From Gemmatimonadaceae bacterium (lineage in GTDB: Bacteria > Gemmatimonadota > Gemmatimonadetes > Gemmatimonadales > Gemmatimonadaceae): DNA of 64,000 nucleotides. The notes under the pieces are model-generated. The model ran no database searches. It was not told the DNA's origin and was given only the letters and a program-made list of their open reading frames with translations. The translations under genes were made by a program, and so were the position numbers. The stretch is taken from positions 1 to 64,000 of the forward strand of contig JAICLZ010000009.1 in assembly GCA_025929535.1 (NCBI GenBank), in the 5' to 3' direction. This document shows positions 1 to 10,600 of this stretch, piece by piece. Within the stretch, counting starts at the first letter, position 1, and every line of letters starts with the position of its first letter.

Positions 1-735
1 ACGCGCACCCGCAAGCGGCGCATCGTGGTCGATGCGGGGCACGGCGGCGTGGACAATGGAATGCACGGGCCGATCGGCAGCCGGTGGACGATCTACGAGA
101 AGAACATCACGCTCGCCGTAGCTCAGAAGCTCGATACCGCGCTTCGCGCGCGCGGCATGGACGTGACGATGACGCGCACGCGCGACACGCTGATCGCGCT
201 CGACGACCGCGGCAGGATCGCGAACGAGGTGCACGGGGACGTCTTCGTCTCGATTCACGTGAACGCCGCCAACCTCGCCTGGTACAAGCCCGCCGCGGCC
301 CGCGGCTACGAGACGTACTTTCTGGCCGAGGCGAAGACGGAGGATGCGAAGCGCGTCGAGCGGATGGAAAACGAATCGGTGCATTTCGAGACGAGCTCGT
401 CGAGCGAGAAGGACGATCCGCTCACCTTCATCAAGCTCGACATGGCGCAGAACGAGCACCTGCGCGAGTCGAGCGAGCTCGCGGCGATGATCCAGCGCCA
501 GCTCGGGACCATGGAGCCGGGGCCGAGCCGCGGCGTGAAGCAGGCGGGGTTCCGGGTGCTGGTCACCGCGTACATGCCTGCGGTGCTGGTCGAGATCGGC
601 TTCGGAACGAACGCGGAGGAGGCGCGCTTCCTCAATAATTCGGCGAGGCAGCGCGAGATCGCGAATGCGGTCGCCACCGCCGTCGACGAGTATCTCGATC
701 ACTACGAGCGCAGGCTCGGCAGCACCGCCCCGTGA
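1..735 (+). CDS. N-acetylmuramoyl-L-alanine amidase (amidase_3), cut by the window edge
   Basis: This zinc amidase would cleave the bond between N-acetylmuramic acid and the L-Ala stem in peptidoglycan, outside the inner membrane. The reading frame is open from base 1, so the N-terminus, including any signal peptide, lies upstream. The visible part carries the amidase_3 signatures: VDAGHGG (zinc-ligand His at codon 14), a Glu at codon 33 in IYEKN, SIHVNAA, and the C-terminal catalytic-Glu motif VLVEIGFGTN. An insertion rich in Glu and Ser (about codons 108-140) lies between the SIHVNAA block and the C-terminal helix, as in many Gram-negative AmiC-type enzymes. Its stop overlaps the pyrD start. 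Family assignment is firm; the exact paralogue is not known. Confidence 0.93.
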   Translation, partial: TRTRKRRIVVDAGHGGVDNGMHGPIGSRWTIYEKNITLAVAQKLDTALRARGMDVTMTRTRDTLIALDDRGRIANEVHGDVFVSIHVNAANLAWYKPAAARGYETYFLAEAKTEDAKRVERMENESVHFETSSSSEKDDPLTFIKLDMAQNEHLRESSELAAMIQRQLGTMEPGPSRGVKQAGFRVLVTAYMPAVLVEIGFGTNAEEARFLNNSARQREIANAVATAVDEYLDHYERRLGSTAP

Positions 736-1661
736 CGGACGACCTCCTCGCTGTCGACGTCGCGGGGATCCGCTTCCAGAATCCCGTTTTGCTCGCCTCC
801 GGAACCGCTGCCTACGGTCGCGAGATCGCGGGCGTGATCGATCTCGATGCCTTGGGCGGCATCGTGACGAAGGCGGTGAGCATGCTGCCGCGCAGCGGGG
901 CTCCGCCACTGCGCGTGGTGGATGCGGCGGGTGGTATGCTGAATGCCATCGGACTCGCGAATCCCGGCGTCGCGAGCGTGCGCGAGCACGACCTTCCGTG
1001 GCTCGCGGCCACTCTCTCGCGCGCGCGCGTGCTCGTGAACGTGGTGGGCGACACCGTCGAGGATTATCCCGCGGTGATCCGCGCGCTGGAAAACGCGGCG
1101 GGGATTCATGGCTTCGAGCTGAACGTGAGCTGTCCAAACACGAAGGCTGGCGGCGTCGAGTTCGGAGCGGATCCTTGCTCACTGCGTGAGGTCGTGAGCT
1201 CGGCGCGGGCGGCGACGCGGCTGCCGATCTTCGTGAAGCTGAGCCCCGCGCTGTCGGACATTGCTGCGGCGGCAAAGATCGCGGTCGATGCTGGTGCGGA
1301 TGCGATCACGCTCGTGAACACGCTGCCGGCGCTCTCGATCGACGTCGAGCGGCGGCAACCAGCGCTCGGCTTTGGCACCGGCGGGTTGAGTGGCGCGGCG
1401 CTGCTGCCCGTGGGCGTACGCGCGACGTGGCTCGTGCATCGCGCGGTGGACGTGCCGATCATCGGCGTTGGCGGAATCTCGCGTGGCACGGACGCGGTGC
1501 AGTATCTTCTCGCGGGGGCGTCGCTCGTGGGGATGGGAACGGCGGCGCTCCGCGATCCGCGCGCGCCGGAGCGCGTGGTGCGGGAGCTCGCGTCGTGGTG
1601 TCGCGCGCACGATGTGCGATCGGTGCGCGAGCTCACGGGCGCATTGGAGTGGAGCACGTGA
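732..1661 (+). CDS. pyrD: Dihydroorotate dehydrogenase, class 1 (1B-like)
   Basis: Catalyses oxidation of dihydroorotate to orotate in de novo pyrimidine synthesis; a cytosolic FMN enzyme. The 309-residue length is typical of class 1B. The start is GTG at 732, overlapping the amidase stop by 4 bp. The sequence opens with a canonical IRFQNPVLLASGT block, has the substrate loop ELNVSCPNTKAGG (Cys is the catalytic base used by class 1 enzymes), and the FMN phosphate-binding part GVGGISRGTDAVQYLLAG near the end. Class 1B enzymes work with an Fe-S/FAD subunit, PyrK, which is not in this window. It overlaps pyrF by 4 bp, so the two are probably translationally coupled. Confidence 0.95.
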   Translation: MTDDLLAVDVAGIRFQNPVLLASGTAAYGREIAGVIDLDALGGIVTKAVSMLPRSGAPPLRVVDAAGGMLNAIGLANPGVASVREHDLPWLAATLSRARVLVNVVGDTVEDYPAVIRALENAAGIHGFELNVSCPNTKAGGVEFGADPCSLREVVSSARAATRLPIFVKLSPALSDIAAAAKIAVDAGADAITLVNTLPALSIDVERRQPALGFGTGGLSGAALLPVGVRATWLVHRAVDVPIIGVGGISRGTDAVQYLLAGASLVGMGTAALRDPRAPERVVRELASWCRAHDVRSVRELTGALEWST

Positions 1662-2353
1662 AGGCACGCGCGATCGTCGCGATCGATGTACCGGGGAGCA
1701 CGGAGGCGGAGAGTCTTCTCGAGCGACTCGGGCCCGAGGCGGATTTCGTGAAGATCGGAAGCGAGCTCTACACGGCTGAAGGGCCCGCGATCGTGCGCCG
1801 GATGCGCGCGGACGGGCGCGATGTGTTCCTCGATCTCAAGTGGCACGACATCCCCAATACGGTGCGCAGTGCCGCTCGCAGCGCCGCGAAGCTGGACGCG
1901 CGCCTCGTGACCGTGCATGCCTCTGGAGGCCGCGCGATGATCGAGGCGGCGGTGGAAGGGGCGGGGAACGGGTGCGGCGTGATGGCGGTGACCGTGCTCA
2001 CCTCGCTCGACTCGGCGGCGCTGGGCGAGGCCCTCGGGCGTCCCGTCGTGAAGATGCAGGACGAGGTGCTCCGACTGGCCGATCTGGCGCGCAAGGCGGG
2101 CGCGCACGGAATCGTGTGCAGCGGCGCCGAGGCGGCGGCGGTGCGGGCAGAGTTCGGAAACACGCTGCGCACTCTGGTCCCTGGAATCCGGCTCGCAGGC
2201 GGCGCGAGGCACGACCAGGCCCGGGTCGTGACGCCCGAGGACGCGGTAGCCGCAGGTGCGCGCTACCTCGTGGTCGGGCGTGCGGTGACCGAGTCCACCG
2301 ATCCCCGCGAGACCCTCGCCGCGGTCAAGCGGGCAGTGTCTCAGGTCGAGTGA
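1658..2353 (+). CDS. pyrF: Orotidine 5'-phosphate decarboxylase
   Basis: Converts OMP to UMP, the last step of de novo UMP synthesis. The 231-residue protein starts at GTG 1658, four bases before the end of pyrD; a longer in-frame extension exists upstream, but it lies inside pyrD and the product beginning KARAIVAIDVPG matches the usual N-terminus. The catalytic Lys-Asp network is visible as DVFLDLKWHDIPNT, and the C-terminal phosphate-binding loop as ARYLVVGRAVTES. With pyrD it forms a two-gene pyrimidine unit behind the cell-wall amidase. carB, the pathway's first enzyme, is found separately at 7628. Confidence 0.95.
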   Translation: MKARAIVAIDVPGSTEAESLLERLGPEADFVKIGSELYTAEGPAIVRRMRADGRDVFLDLKWHDIPNTVRSAARSAAKLDARLVTVHASGGRAMIEAAVEGAGNGCGVMAVTVLTSLDSAALGEALGRPVVKMQDEVLRLADLARKAGAHGIVCSGAEAAAVRAEFGNTLRTLVPGIRLAGGARHDQARVVTPEDAVAAGARYLVVGRAVTESTDPRETLAAVKRAVSQVE

Positions 2354-2363
2354 GCTCGAAACG

Positions 2364-2705
2364 CTAAGACCGCGTCTTCAAAAGGGCGCCGGTAAGAACG
2401 GTGCCTACCAGGAGAATCGCGAGAGCTGATGCCAGGGGACCTACCACGAAGACCCCCGCCAACCCGCAGAGATTCCCTGCTGATGGACATGCCCACTTGA
2501 TGCCAAGTTGCATTCCGACGAGATACGCAACGACCGCACACGCGAGGAGGATCGAGGCGTACGCCCCGCCCGTGAGGCGGCGCTCGGCTTCCGCCCGTCT
2601 GCGGCAATAGCGACCGTAGAAAACGGTCGCACAGACCGCCGCCAGTACCGGCGAGAGGAAGGCGAGCAGCCAAACGACCGAGAGCAGGGGTGCGAGCGAT
2701 TTCAT
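2364..2705 (-). CDS. Small hypothetical membrane protein
   Basis: A 113-residue protein of unknown function facing the pyrDF unit. Its sequence has three clear hydrophobic stretches (about residues 5-27, 46-63 and 81-108), separated by a basic segment containing GRYCRRRAEAERR, so an inner-membrane location is likely. I chose the internal ATG at 2705 because the product then begins MKSLAPLLSVVWLL, a natural membrane start; the frame is open upstream to 2810. It has no recognisable family, and base composition is less GC-rich than its neighbours. It could be a spurious frame, but the regular hydrophobic pattern argues for a real gene. Confidence 0.55.
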   Translation of the reverse strand: MKSLAPLLSVVWLLAFLSPVLAAVCATVFYGRYCRRRAEAERRLTGGAYASILLACAVVAYLVGMQLGIKWACPSAGNLCGLAGVFVVGPLASALAILLVGTVLTGALLKTRS

Positions 2706-2818
2706 TGGCGACCTGAGTGTAAGGATCAACAACTTGGGGTCAGTAAATGGCGCGAGGGCACCGCCGGGAACCCGAAAGCGTTTACTCCAGCAGGAGCGAA
2801 GCAACCGCATTTCCCAGC

Positions 2819-2847
2819 TTGCCTTGCATGGCTAAGTCAGGTATATT
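2819..2847 (+). promoter_or_regulatory. Predicted sigma70-type promoter of the ribosomal operon
   Basis: TTGCCT at 2819-2824 and TATATT at 2842-2847 are separated by 17 bp, the ideal spacing, 47 bp before the rpmJ start in an otherwise gene-free, AT-richer stretch. The predicted transcript would have a leader of about 40 nt carrying the GGAG ribosome-binding site. Confidence 0.6.
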
Positions 2848-2893
2848 GCGAGACTTGGCCGGAAATTTTTGACGTCACAACCGGAGCTCTTTC

Positions 2894-3010
2894 GTGAAAG
2901 TCCGCAGCAGCGTGAAGCCCATCTGTGAGCACTGCAAAGTGGTCAAGCGTAACGGCGTGACCCGCATTATTTGCAAGCGCAATCCAAAGCACAAGCAGAG
3001 GCAGGGATAA
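2894..3010 (+). CDS. rpmJ: 50S ribosomal protein L36
   Basis: A 38-residue protein of the large ribosomal subunit. The GTG start at 2894 follows a GGAG ribosome-binding site by 8 bp. The protein begins [16 protein letters not shown] and ends NPKHKQRQG, matching L36 throughout. It has the zinc-ribbon ligands Cys11, Cys14, Cys27 and His33, so it is the zinc-containing form. It lies 3 bp upstream of rpsM, its usual partner. infA, which often precedes it, is absent here. Confidence 0.97.
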   Translation: MKVRSSVKPICEHCKVVKRNGVTRIICKRNPKHKQRQG

Positions 3011-3013
3011 AGC

Positions 3014-3391
3014 ATGGCGCGTATTGCAGGAGTCGATCTCCCTCGCGACAAGAAGGTCGAGATCGGACTCACGTACATTTTCGGCATCGGCCGTGAGCTC
3101 GCCCGCCGCATCGTCGAGAGCACCGGCGTCAGCGCCGACCTCCGCGTGAAGGATCTGAACGATGCGGATGTCAACCGTTTGCGCCAGGCGATCGAAAAGG
3201 ACTACCGCGTGGAAGGCGCGCTGCGCACCGAGGTGGCGATGAACATCAAGCGACTGATGGACATCGGCTCCTATCGGGGCATCCGCCACCGCCGCGGTCT
3301 GCCCGTGCGCGGCCAGCGCACGCACACGAACGCGCGCACCAAGAAGGGCCCGCGTCGCGCGATCGCCGGCAAGAAGAAGATCACCAAGTAG
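3014..3391 (+). CDS. rpsM: 30S ribosomal protein S13
   Basis: Component of the head of the small subunit, contacting the P-site tRNA and the inter-subunit bridge. The 125-residue protein starts [21 protein letters not shown], the standard S13 N-terminus, has the helix-hairpin-helix region [15 protein letters not shown], and ends in the basic extension with [20 protein letters not shown] that reaches into the decoding area. It starts three bases after rpmJ and precedes rpsK, as in most bacterial alpha operons. Confidence 0.98.
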   Translation: MARIAGVDLPRDKKVEIGLTYIFGIGRELARRIVESTGVSADLRVKDLNDADVNRLRQAIEKDYRVEGALRTEVAMNIKRLMDIGSYRGIRHRRGLPVRGQRTHTNARTKKGPRRAIAGKKKITK

Positions 3392-3426
3392 CAGCCACCT
3401 TTTTTCTCGAGCTCTCTACCCAGCGC

Positions 3427-3819
3427 ATGGCAACAGCGAAAACCGGCTCGGCCAAGAAGTCGAAGCGCGTCGTCGATCCAGAGGGGATCGCGCACGTCAA
3501 CGCGACGTTCAACAACACGATGATCACCATTACCGACATGCACGGTAACACGATCTCGTGGGCGTCCTCTGGAAAGGCGGGCTTCAAGGGCAGCAAGAAG
3601 TCCACCCCGTTCGCCGCCACCGTCGCCGCCGAAGCCTGCGCGCGCGAAGCGCTCGGCCTCGGCCTCAAGCGCGTGCACGTGCGCGTGCAGGGCCCCGGGA
3701 GCGGGCGCGAGTCTGCCATCCAGGCGCTCGCCGCGGCCGGGCTGCAGGTGCGCTCGATCAAGGACGTCACGCCGATTCCGCACAACGGCTGCAGACCGCC
3801 GAAGCGTCGTCGCGTGTGA
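3427..3819 (+). CDS. rpsK: 30S ribosomal protein S11
   Basis: Platform protein of the small subunit. The 130-residue product has the typical S11 core, including [18 protein letters not shown], the [25 protein letters not shown] segment region, [17 protein letters not shown], and the C-terminus [18 protein letters not shown]. It lies 35 bp after rpsM. In most bacteria rpsD follows; here a strong hairpin and then rpoA follow instead. Confidence 0.98.
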   Translation: MATAKTGSAKKSKRVVDPEGIAHVNATFNNTMITITDMHGNTISWASSGKAGFKGSKKSTPFAATVAAEACAREALGLGLKRVHVRVQGPGSGRESAIQALAAAGLQVRSIKDVTPIPHNGCRPPKRRRV

Positions 3820-3823
3820 TTCG

Positions 3824-3852
3824 AGAGCCGGGCTCAGTCGCCCGGCTCTTTG
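3824..3852 (+). terminator. Hairpin with short T-run between rpsK and rpoA
   Basis: Ten perfect base pairs (3824-3833 with 3840-3849), a 6-nt loop and a following TTT form a terminator or attenuator shape in the gap where rpsD is normally found. If it acts as a terminator, rpoA needs its own promoter; TTGCAG at 3850-3855 and TGTAAT at 3875-3880 are a weak candidate with a long 19-bp spacer. Confidence 0.6.
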
Positions 3853-3988
3853 CAGGTGCAGTCAATCGTTCGGATGTAATCGCAACACTGGGTCGGGACC
3901 CTAATTCCCATACGAGTTCACCGCGCATTAGGGGCGGGGTGAAGCGTCGCCGGGCAACTCCGGTGAGACCAATCGAGGATATGCAATC

Positions 3989-5053
3989 ATGGTTCAGGCA
4001 ATCGATCTCACAGGGCTGGTTCGTCCGGCTCTTGTCGAAGCGACGAAGCGGGAAGACAATCCCAACGTCGCCGAATTCCGGATGCAGCCGCTCGAGCGTG
4101 GCTTCGGCCACACCCTGGGCAACGCGATGCGCCGTCTCCTCCTGTCGTCGCTCCGCGGCTCGGGCGTGTGGGCGTTCCGCATCGACGGCGTGCTGCACGA
4201 GCACCAGACCATCCCGGGCGTCGTCGAGGATGTGCACCAGATCATCGGCAACCTCAAGTCGCTCACGCTCCAGCTGGCCGATGATGTCGACGAGGCCGTG
4301 CTCCGCATCCGCAAGGCGGAAGCGGGTCCCGTCACCGCCGGCGACATCGAGCAGTCGGGCGTCGTTCGTGTCGGTGATCCCGGCCACCACCTGTTCACGC
4401 TGCAGGATGAGCGCGAGCTCAATGTCGAGCTCTACGTCAACAAGGGTCGCGGCTACGTCGAGGCGGATCAGCATCCGCTCGATCGTGGCCTGCCGGTGGA
4501 TCTCGTTCGCGTCGACTCGATCTACAACCCGGTACGCCGCGCGAACTTCTCGGTGGCGGAGACGCGCGTCGGACAGCGCACCGACTACGATCGGCTGACG
4601 CTCACCGTGGAGACGAACGGCACGGTCACCCCCGAGGAGGCGGTGAGCTATGCCGCGGCGCTGGCGCAGACGCACTTCCAGTTCTTCGCCAACTTCGGCT
4701 CGCACGCGCAGGGCTCGGTCTCGTCGAACGGCGAGCACTCGGCAGACGGCTTGCGCCTGTCGCAGCTCTTCAAGACGCCGATCGACGAGCTGGAGCTGTC
4801 CGTCCGCTCGGTGAACTCGCTCAAGAACTCTGACATCCGCACTCTGGGCGATCTCGTTCGCCAGACGGAAGCGCAGATGCTGCAGGTGAAGAACTTTGGA
4901 AAGAAGTCGCTGCAGGAGATCGCCGATCTCCTCGAGCGTGAGGGGCTGAATTTCGGGATGCGCTACGATGACGGCGCCGAGGGCGTGCGTGTGTCCGATT
5001 GGGGAACGGCTCCCAGTCGCGCCGCCGCCGCTGCGCCAGACGACGAGGAGTAG
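3989..5053 (+). CDS. rpoA: DNA-directed RNA polymerase subunit alpha
   Basis: Assembly scaffold of RNA polymerase and contact for activators and UP elements. The 354-residue protein has the N-terminal dimerisation domain (FRMQPLERGFGHTLGNAMRR near residue 30, the classic alpha-NTD motif) and the helix-hairpin-helix C-terminal domain (PIDELELSVRSVNSLKN to GKKSLQEIADLLEREGL, about residues 262-320), followed by an acidic, Ala-rich tail. ATG at 3989 is taken as start. It is followed after 6 bp by rplQ, as usual. Confidence 0.98.
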   Translation: MVQAIDLTGLVRPALVEATKREDNPNVAEFRMQPLERGFGHTLGNAMRRLLLSSLRGSGVWAFRIDGVLHEHQTIPGVVEDVHQIIGNLKSLTLQLADDVDEAVLRIRKAEAGPVTAGDIEQSGVVRVGDPGHHLFTLQDERELNVELYVNKGRGYVEADQHPLDRGLPVDLVRVDSIYNPVRRANFSVAETRVGQRTDYDRLTLTVETNGTVTPEEAVSYAAALAQTHFQFFANFGSHAQGSVSSNGEHSADGLRLSQLFKTPIDELELSVRSVNSLKNSDIRTLGDLVRQTEAQMLQVKNFGKKSLQEIADLLEREGLNFGMRYDDGAEGVRVSDWGTAPSRAAAAAPDDEE

Positions 5054-5059
5054 ACTGCA

Positions 5060-5416
5060 ATGCGTCACAGAAAGGCGGGACGGCAGCTCCGTCGCACCAG
5101 TGAGCAGAAGCTCGCGCTCATGCGCAGCCTCGCGAAGTCGCTGATCGAGCGCGGTGCGATCGAGACGACGGAGGCGAAGGCCAAGGAGCTGCGGCCGTTC
5201 GTGGAGAAGTTGATCACCAAGGCGAAAACCGGAACGCTGCACGCGCGGCGTCTCGCGGGTCGTCACGTCCAGCATCGCGAGACCGCCGACACGCTCTTTC
5301 AGGAGATCGGAGTCAGGTACGCGACGCGCAATGGCGGCTATACGCGCATTCTCAAGGTCGGTCACCGCAAGGGTGACGGAGCCGAGATGGCGCGTATCGA
5401 GCTGATCGAGGGCTGA
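5060..5416 (+). CDS. rplQ: 50S ribosomal protein L17
   Basis: Large-subunit protein near the exit tunnel. The 118-residue protein begins MRHRKAGRQLRRTSEQKLAL, the family's signature, and ends ILKVGHRKGDGAEMARIELI, also typical. It sits 6 bp after rpoA and 3 bp before rpmB, so it is part of the same transcript. Confidence 0.98.
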   Translation: MRHRKAGRQLRRTSEQKLALMRSLAKSLIERGAIETTEAKAKELRPFVEKLITKAKTGTLHARRLAGRHVQHRETADTLFQEIGVRYATRNGGYTRILKVGHRKGDGAEMARIELIEG

Positions 5417-5419
5417 GTC

Positions 5420-5632
5420 ATGGCGGGTAAGGAGTGCTACGTGTGCAAGAAGGGCGTGACCTTCGGGAACAACGTTTCGCACGCGAACAACAAGGTGCGC
5501 CGCGTCTGGAAGCCGAACCTCCAGGTCGCGCGCATTCTGGTCGGCGACAAGATCACGAAGATCAAGGTGTGCACGCGATGTCTCGCTGCTGGCAAGATCC
5601 AGCGTGCTCCACGAGGGACGCGCGTCGCATGA
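5420..5632 (+). CDS. rpmB: 50S ribosomal protein L28
   Basis: A 70-residue large-subunit protein. The sequence has the family pattern of an N-terminal cysteine pair (CYVCKKG), a [17 protein letters not shown] core and a second pair (CTRC), so it is a zinc-binding L28. Placement directly after rplQ is less common than pairing with rpmG, which is absent. A terminator follows 23 bp downstream and closes the operon. Confidence 0.96.
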   Translation: MAGKECYVCKKGVTFGNNVSHANNKVRRVWKPNLQVARILVGDKITKIKVCTRCLAAGKIQRAPRGTRVA

Positions 5633-5654
5633 ACGTCTGCCCATTCAGCAATGA

Positions 5655-6686
<1,032 letters not shown>

Positions 6687-6687
6687 C

Positions 6688-7644
6688 GTGCGGGCGCTGG
6701 TGACCGGCGCGGCCGGCTTCGCCGGCCAGTGGTTGTGTCGTGAGCTGCTGCATTCGGGTTGGGAGGTGTGGGGCACGCGGCTCGACGACGCGCTACCGCC
6801 AGGCGCGCTCGACTCCGGGACGGGCGACGCAGTGCGCTGGTGGGAAGGCGACCTGCGCGCTCCCACCGCGGCGCACGACGCAATCGAGCTCGCCGCCCCC
6901 GACGCGCTCTTTCACCTCGCGGGCATCGCGCACGTGCCCTCCTCGAACGCGGATCCTGCGGGCACGATCGAGGTCAACGTCATCGTCGCCGCGCGCCTGC
7001 TCGCGCACGTGCGCGCACGGCGCGCGGCGGGAACGCTCGATCCCGTGGTGGTGATGATCGGCAGCGGAGAGCAATACGGCCGTCACGAGCTGGCGGACAT
7101 GCCGCTCGGCGAACGCGCGACGCAGCTGCCCATGGGCGTGTACGCGGCCTCGAAGGCCGCTCAGGAGGTGCTCGCGCTCGAGGCGCACCGCACCGGGGGC
7201 GTTCGCGTGATCGCGGTGCGCCCGTTCAATCACACCGGTCCCGGCCAGTCGCCGAACTTCGTGATCCCTGCGCTCGTGCGTCGTGCGGTGGCGCTGCGCG
7301 GCACCTCGAGGTCGCTGGTGATGGGCAACACCGACACCATCCGTGATTTCTCGCACGTCGAGGACGTGGTGCGCGGCTACGTGGCGCTCGCGGAGCGTGG
7401 CACGGCCGGCGAGGCGTACAACATCGCGAGCGGCGTCGGGACGGAGATGGCGGCGCTCGCGCGGCGCATCCTTGCCCTCGCCGGTGTAGACGCGAAATTG
7501 CAGACGGATCCCGCGCTCGTTCGCCCCGCGGATGTACCGGCGCTCGTCGGCAGCGCCGCCAAGCTGCGCGCGGCAACCGGCTGGGCTCCGCGTCACTCGC
7601 TCGATTCCATTCTCGAAGAGCTCATCCGTGCCGCGTCGCACTGA
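6688..7644 (+). CDS. rmd: GDP-6-deoxy-D-mannose reductase (extended SDR)
   Basis: Probably reduces the Gmd product to GDP-D-rhamnose. The 318-residue protein has a Rossmann glycine motif ([10 protein letters not shown]), the catalytic SGEQYG and YAASK (Tyr-x3-Lys) segments, a [17 protein letters not shown] block that is typical of Rmd and dTDP-rhamnose reductase relatives, and [15 protein letters not shown]. Start GTG 6688 lies one base after gmd. The adjacency to gmd is the main reason for choosing Rmd over other reductases; a GDP-talose- or dTDP-sugar-type activity cannot be excluded. Confidence 0.8.
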   Translation: MRALVTGAAGFAGQWLCRELLHSGWEVWGTRLDDALPPGALDSGTGDAVRWWEGDLRAPTAAHDAIELAAPDALFHLAGIAHVPSSNADPAGTIEVNVIVAARLLAHVRARRAAGTLDPVVVMIGSGEQYGRHELADMPLGERATQLPMGVYAASKAAQEVLALEAHRTGGVRVIAVRPFNHTGPGQSPNFVIPALVRRAVALRGTSRSLVMGNTDTIRDFSHVEDVVRGYVALAERGTAGEAYNIASGVGTEMAALARRILALAGVDAKLQTDPALVRPADVPALVGSAAKLRAATGWAPRHSLDSILEELIRAASH

Positions 7645-10600
7645 CATACAGAAGATCCTGCTCATTGGCTCCGGCCCGATCGTGATCGGCCAGGGTGCCG
7701 AGTTCGACTACTCGGGCACACAGGCCGCGAAGGCGCTGCGCGAAGAGGGGTACACGGTCGTGCTCGTGAACTCGAATCCGGCCACGATCATGACGGATCC
7801 CGAATTCGCCGACCGTACGTACGTCGAGCCCGTGACGCCGGATGTGGTCGCGCAGGTGATCGAGCGCGAGCGTCCCGATGCGCTGCTCCCGACCATGGGC
7901 GGCCAGACCGCGCTCAACGTCGCGCTCGCGTTGGCGGACAGCGGCGTGCTCGAGCAGTACGGCGTGGAGCTGATCGGCGCGGATGCGCGCGCGATCCGGC
8001 TCGCAGAGGATCGCGAGCTCTTCGCGGATGCGATGCGCCGCATCGGGCAGCGCGTCGCGACCGGCGGGATCGCGCGCAGCTGGGACGATGCGATCGCGCT
8101 CATTCCCATGGTGAGCTTTCCCGCGATCATCCGTCCTTCGTTCACGCTCGGGGGCACCGGCGGCGGCGTCGCCTACAATCGCGAGGAGTACGAGGACATC
8201 GTCCGCCGCGGACTCGACCTGTCGCCCACGAGTCAGGTGCTCATCGAGCGCAGCCTCCTCGGATGGAAGGAGTACGAGCTCGAGGTCATGCGCGATCACG
8301 CCGACAACGTGGTGATCGTGTGCTCGATCGAGAACATCGATCCCATGGGTGTGCACACCGGCGACTCGATCACGGTGGCGCCCGCGCTCACGCTCACGGA
8401 TCGCGAGTATCAGGCCATGCGCGACGCGGCGGTCGCGATCATCCGCGAGATCGGCGTCGAGGCCGGCGGCTGCAACATCCAGTTCGCCGTGAATCCCGTC
8501 GATGGCGAGCTGCTCGTGATCGAGATGAATCCGCGTGTGTCGCGGTCGTCCGCGCTCGCGTCCAAGGCGACTGGCTTTCCGATCGCGCGCATCGGGACCA
8601 AGCTCGCGGTGGGCTACCGCCTCGACGAGATCACGAATGACATCACGAGAACGACGCCCGCCTCGTTCGAGCCGGTGCTCGACTACGTCGTCGTGAAGTG
8701 CCCGCGCTTCGCCTTCGAGAAGTTCGCGGCTGCCGACCCACGCCTGACGACGCAGATGAAGTCGGTGGGTGAGTCGATGGCGATCGGGCGCACCTTCAAG
8801 GAGGCGTTTCAGAAGGGGCTGCGCGCGCTGGAAGTCGGGCGCTCGGGATGGCACGTGGGCGCGCGACTCACGGACGATCGCCTCGAGGATGACACGCTCG
8901 AGACGCTGCGCGGTGCGCTGCGCCAGCCCACACCGGAGCGCATCTTTCAGGTGAAGCACGCGCTCGAGCGCGGGCTCTCCGTCGACGAGGTGTACGAGCT
9001 CACGAAGATCGACCGCTGGTTTCTCGACCAGATGAACGATCTGCTCGAGGCCGAGCGCCGCTATCGCACGCTGGGTGAGATCACAGCGCTCGAGATGCGC
9101 AGCATGAAGCGCATGGGCTTCTCCGATGCGCAGCTTGGCGCGCTTCGCGGCGAGAGCGAGCAGGCAACGCGCGAGCATCGGTGGGCGCTCGGCGTGCGTC
9201 CCGTGTACAAGATGGTCGATACGTGTGCGGGCGAATTTCCATCGACCACGCCCTATCTGTACGGCTCGTACGATGAGGAGAGCGAGGCGCCGCGCTCCGG
9301 GAAGCCATCGGTGGTGATCCTCGGCAGCGGGCCGAATCGCATCGGGCAGGGGGTCGAGTTCGACTACTGCTGCGTGCGCGCGGTGCTCGCGCTGCGCGAG
9401 GCCGGCTACGAGACGATCATGGTGAACTCGAACCCCGAGACCGTCTCGACCGACTTCGACATCTCCGACAAGCTCTACTTCGAGCCCCTGAGCCTCGAGG
9501 ACGTGCTCGAGATCGTGCAGCGCGAGCAGCCGCTCGGAGTGATCGTGCAGCTCGGCGGGCAGACGCCGATCAAGCTCACGCGTGCGCTCGAGCGCGCGGG
9601 CGTCACGATTCTCGGGACGTCGCCCGACGCGATCGACGTTGCCGAAGATCGGCGGCGCTTCGACAAGGTGGCGCGCGAGCTCGGCATCCGGCAGCCGCCG
9701 AACGGCACCGCGACCACGCTCGCCGAGGCGGAGGCGGTGGCGCTGCAGGTTGGCTACCCCGTGCTCGTGCGGCCGTCGTACGTGCTCGGCGGTCGCGCGA
9801 TGCAGATCGTCTACGACCAGGGCTCGCTGCGCGGCTATTTCGAGACGGCGGCGCGCGTGTCGGAGGATCGGCCCGTGCTCATCGATCGCTTCCTCGAGGA
9901 TGCGTACGAGGTGGACGTCGACGCGATCGGCGACGGCACCAACTACGTGATCGGCGGCGTCATGCAGCACATCGAGGACGCCGGCATCCACTCCGGCGAC
10001 TCGGCGTGCGTGCTTCCGCCGTACATCATCCGCGAGGAGGATCTCGCGACGATGCGCACGCACACGCTCGCGCTCGCGAAGGCGCTCGGCGTGATCGGGT
10101 TGATCAACGTGCAGTTCGCGATCCGCGACCGCCTCGTGTACGTGCTCGAGGTGAATCCGCGTGCGAGCCGTACCATCCCGTTCATCTCCAAGGCGATCGG
10201 CGTGCCGCTCGCGTCGCTCGCGGCGCGACTGATAATGGGAGAGAGTCTCGAGGATGTGGGATTCGCGGCGGAAGTCGTGCCGCCGTACGTGTCGGTGAAG
10301 GAAGCGGTATTTCCGTTCAACAAGTTCCGGGGTGCCGATCCGGTGCTCGGTCCGGAGATGCGCTCGACGGGCGAGGTGATGGGGATCTCCGAGAGCTTCG
10401 GCAGCGCCTTCGCGAAGGCGCAGCTCGCGGCCGACAATGGGCTTCCGCTCAGCGGCGCCGTCCTCGTCACCGTCAACGATTCGGACAAGGCGCACGTCGC
10501 GCCGATCGTGCGCCGCTTCCAGGACATGGGCTTCCAGGTGCTCGCGACGCCGGGCACCGCAAAGTTCCTTCGCGCGCGCGGCATCGCGGCCGAGACGGTG

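Noticed and set aside
665-1189. Open frame of 174 codons overlapping the amidase end and pyrD
   Set aside because: Arg/Gly/Ser-rich frame-shifted translation of pyrD; pyrD is complete in another frame.
1427-1657. Longer pyrF reaching back into pyrD
   Set aside because: The extension would overlap pyrD by over 200 bp and has no similarity to OMP decarboxylase; the GTG at 1658 gives the normal N-terminus.
3850-3988. A shortened or degenerate rpsD remnant before rpoA
   Set aside because: I looked for S4 motifs in all frames of this gap and saw none; the stretch is only 140 bases.
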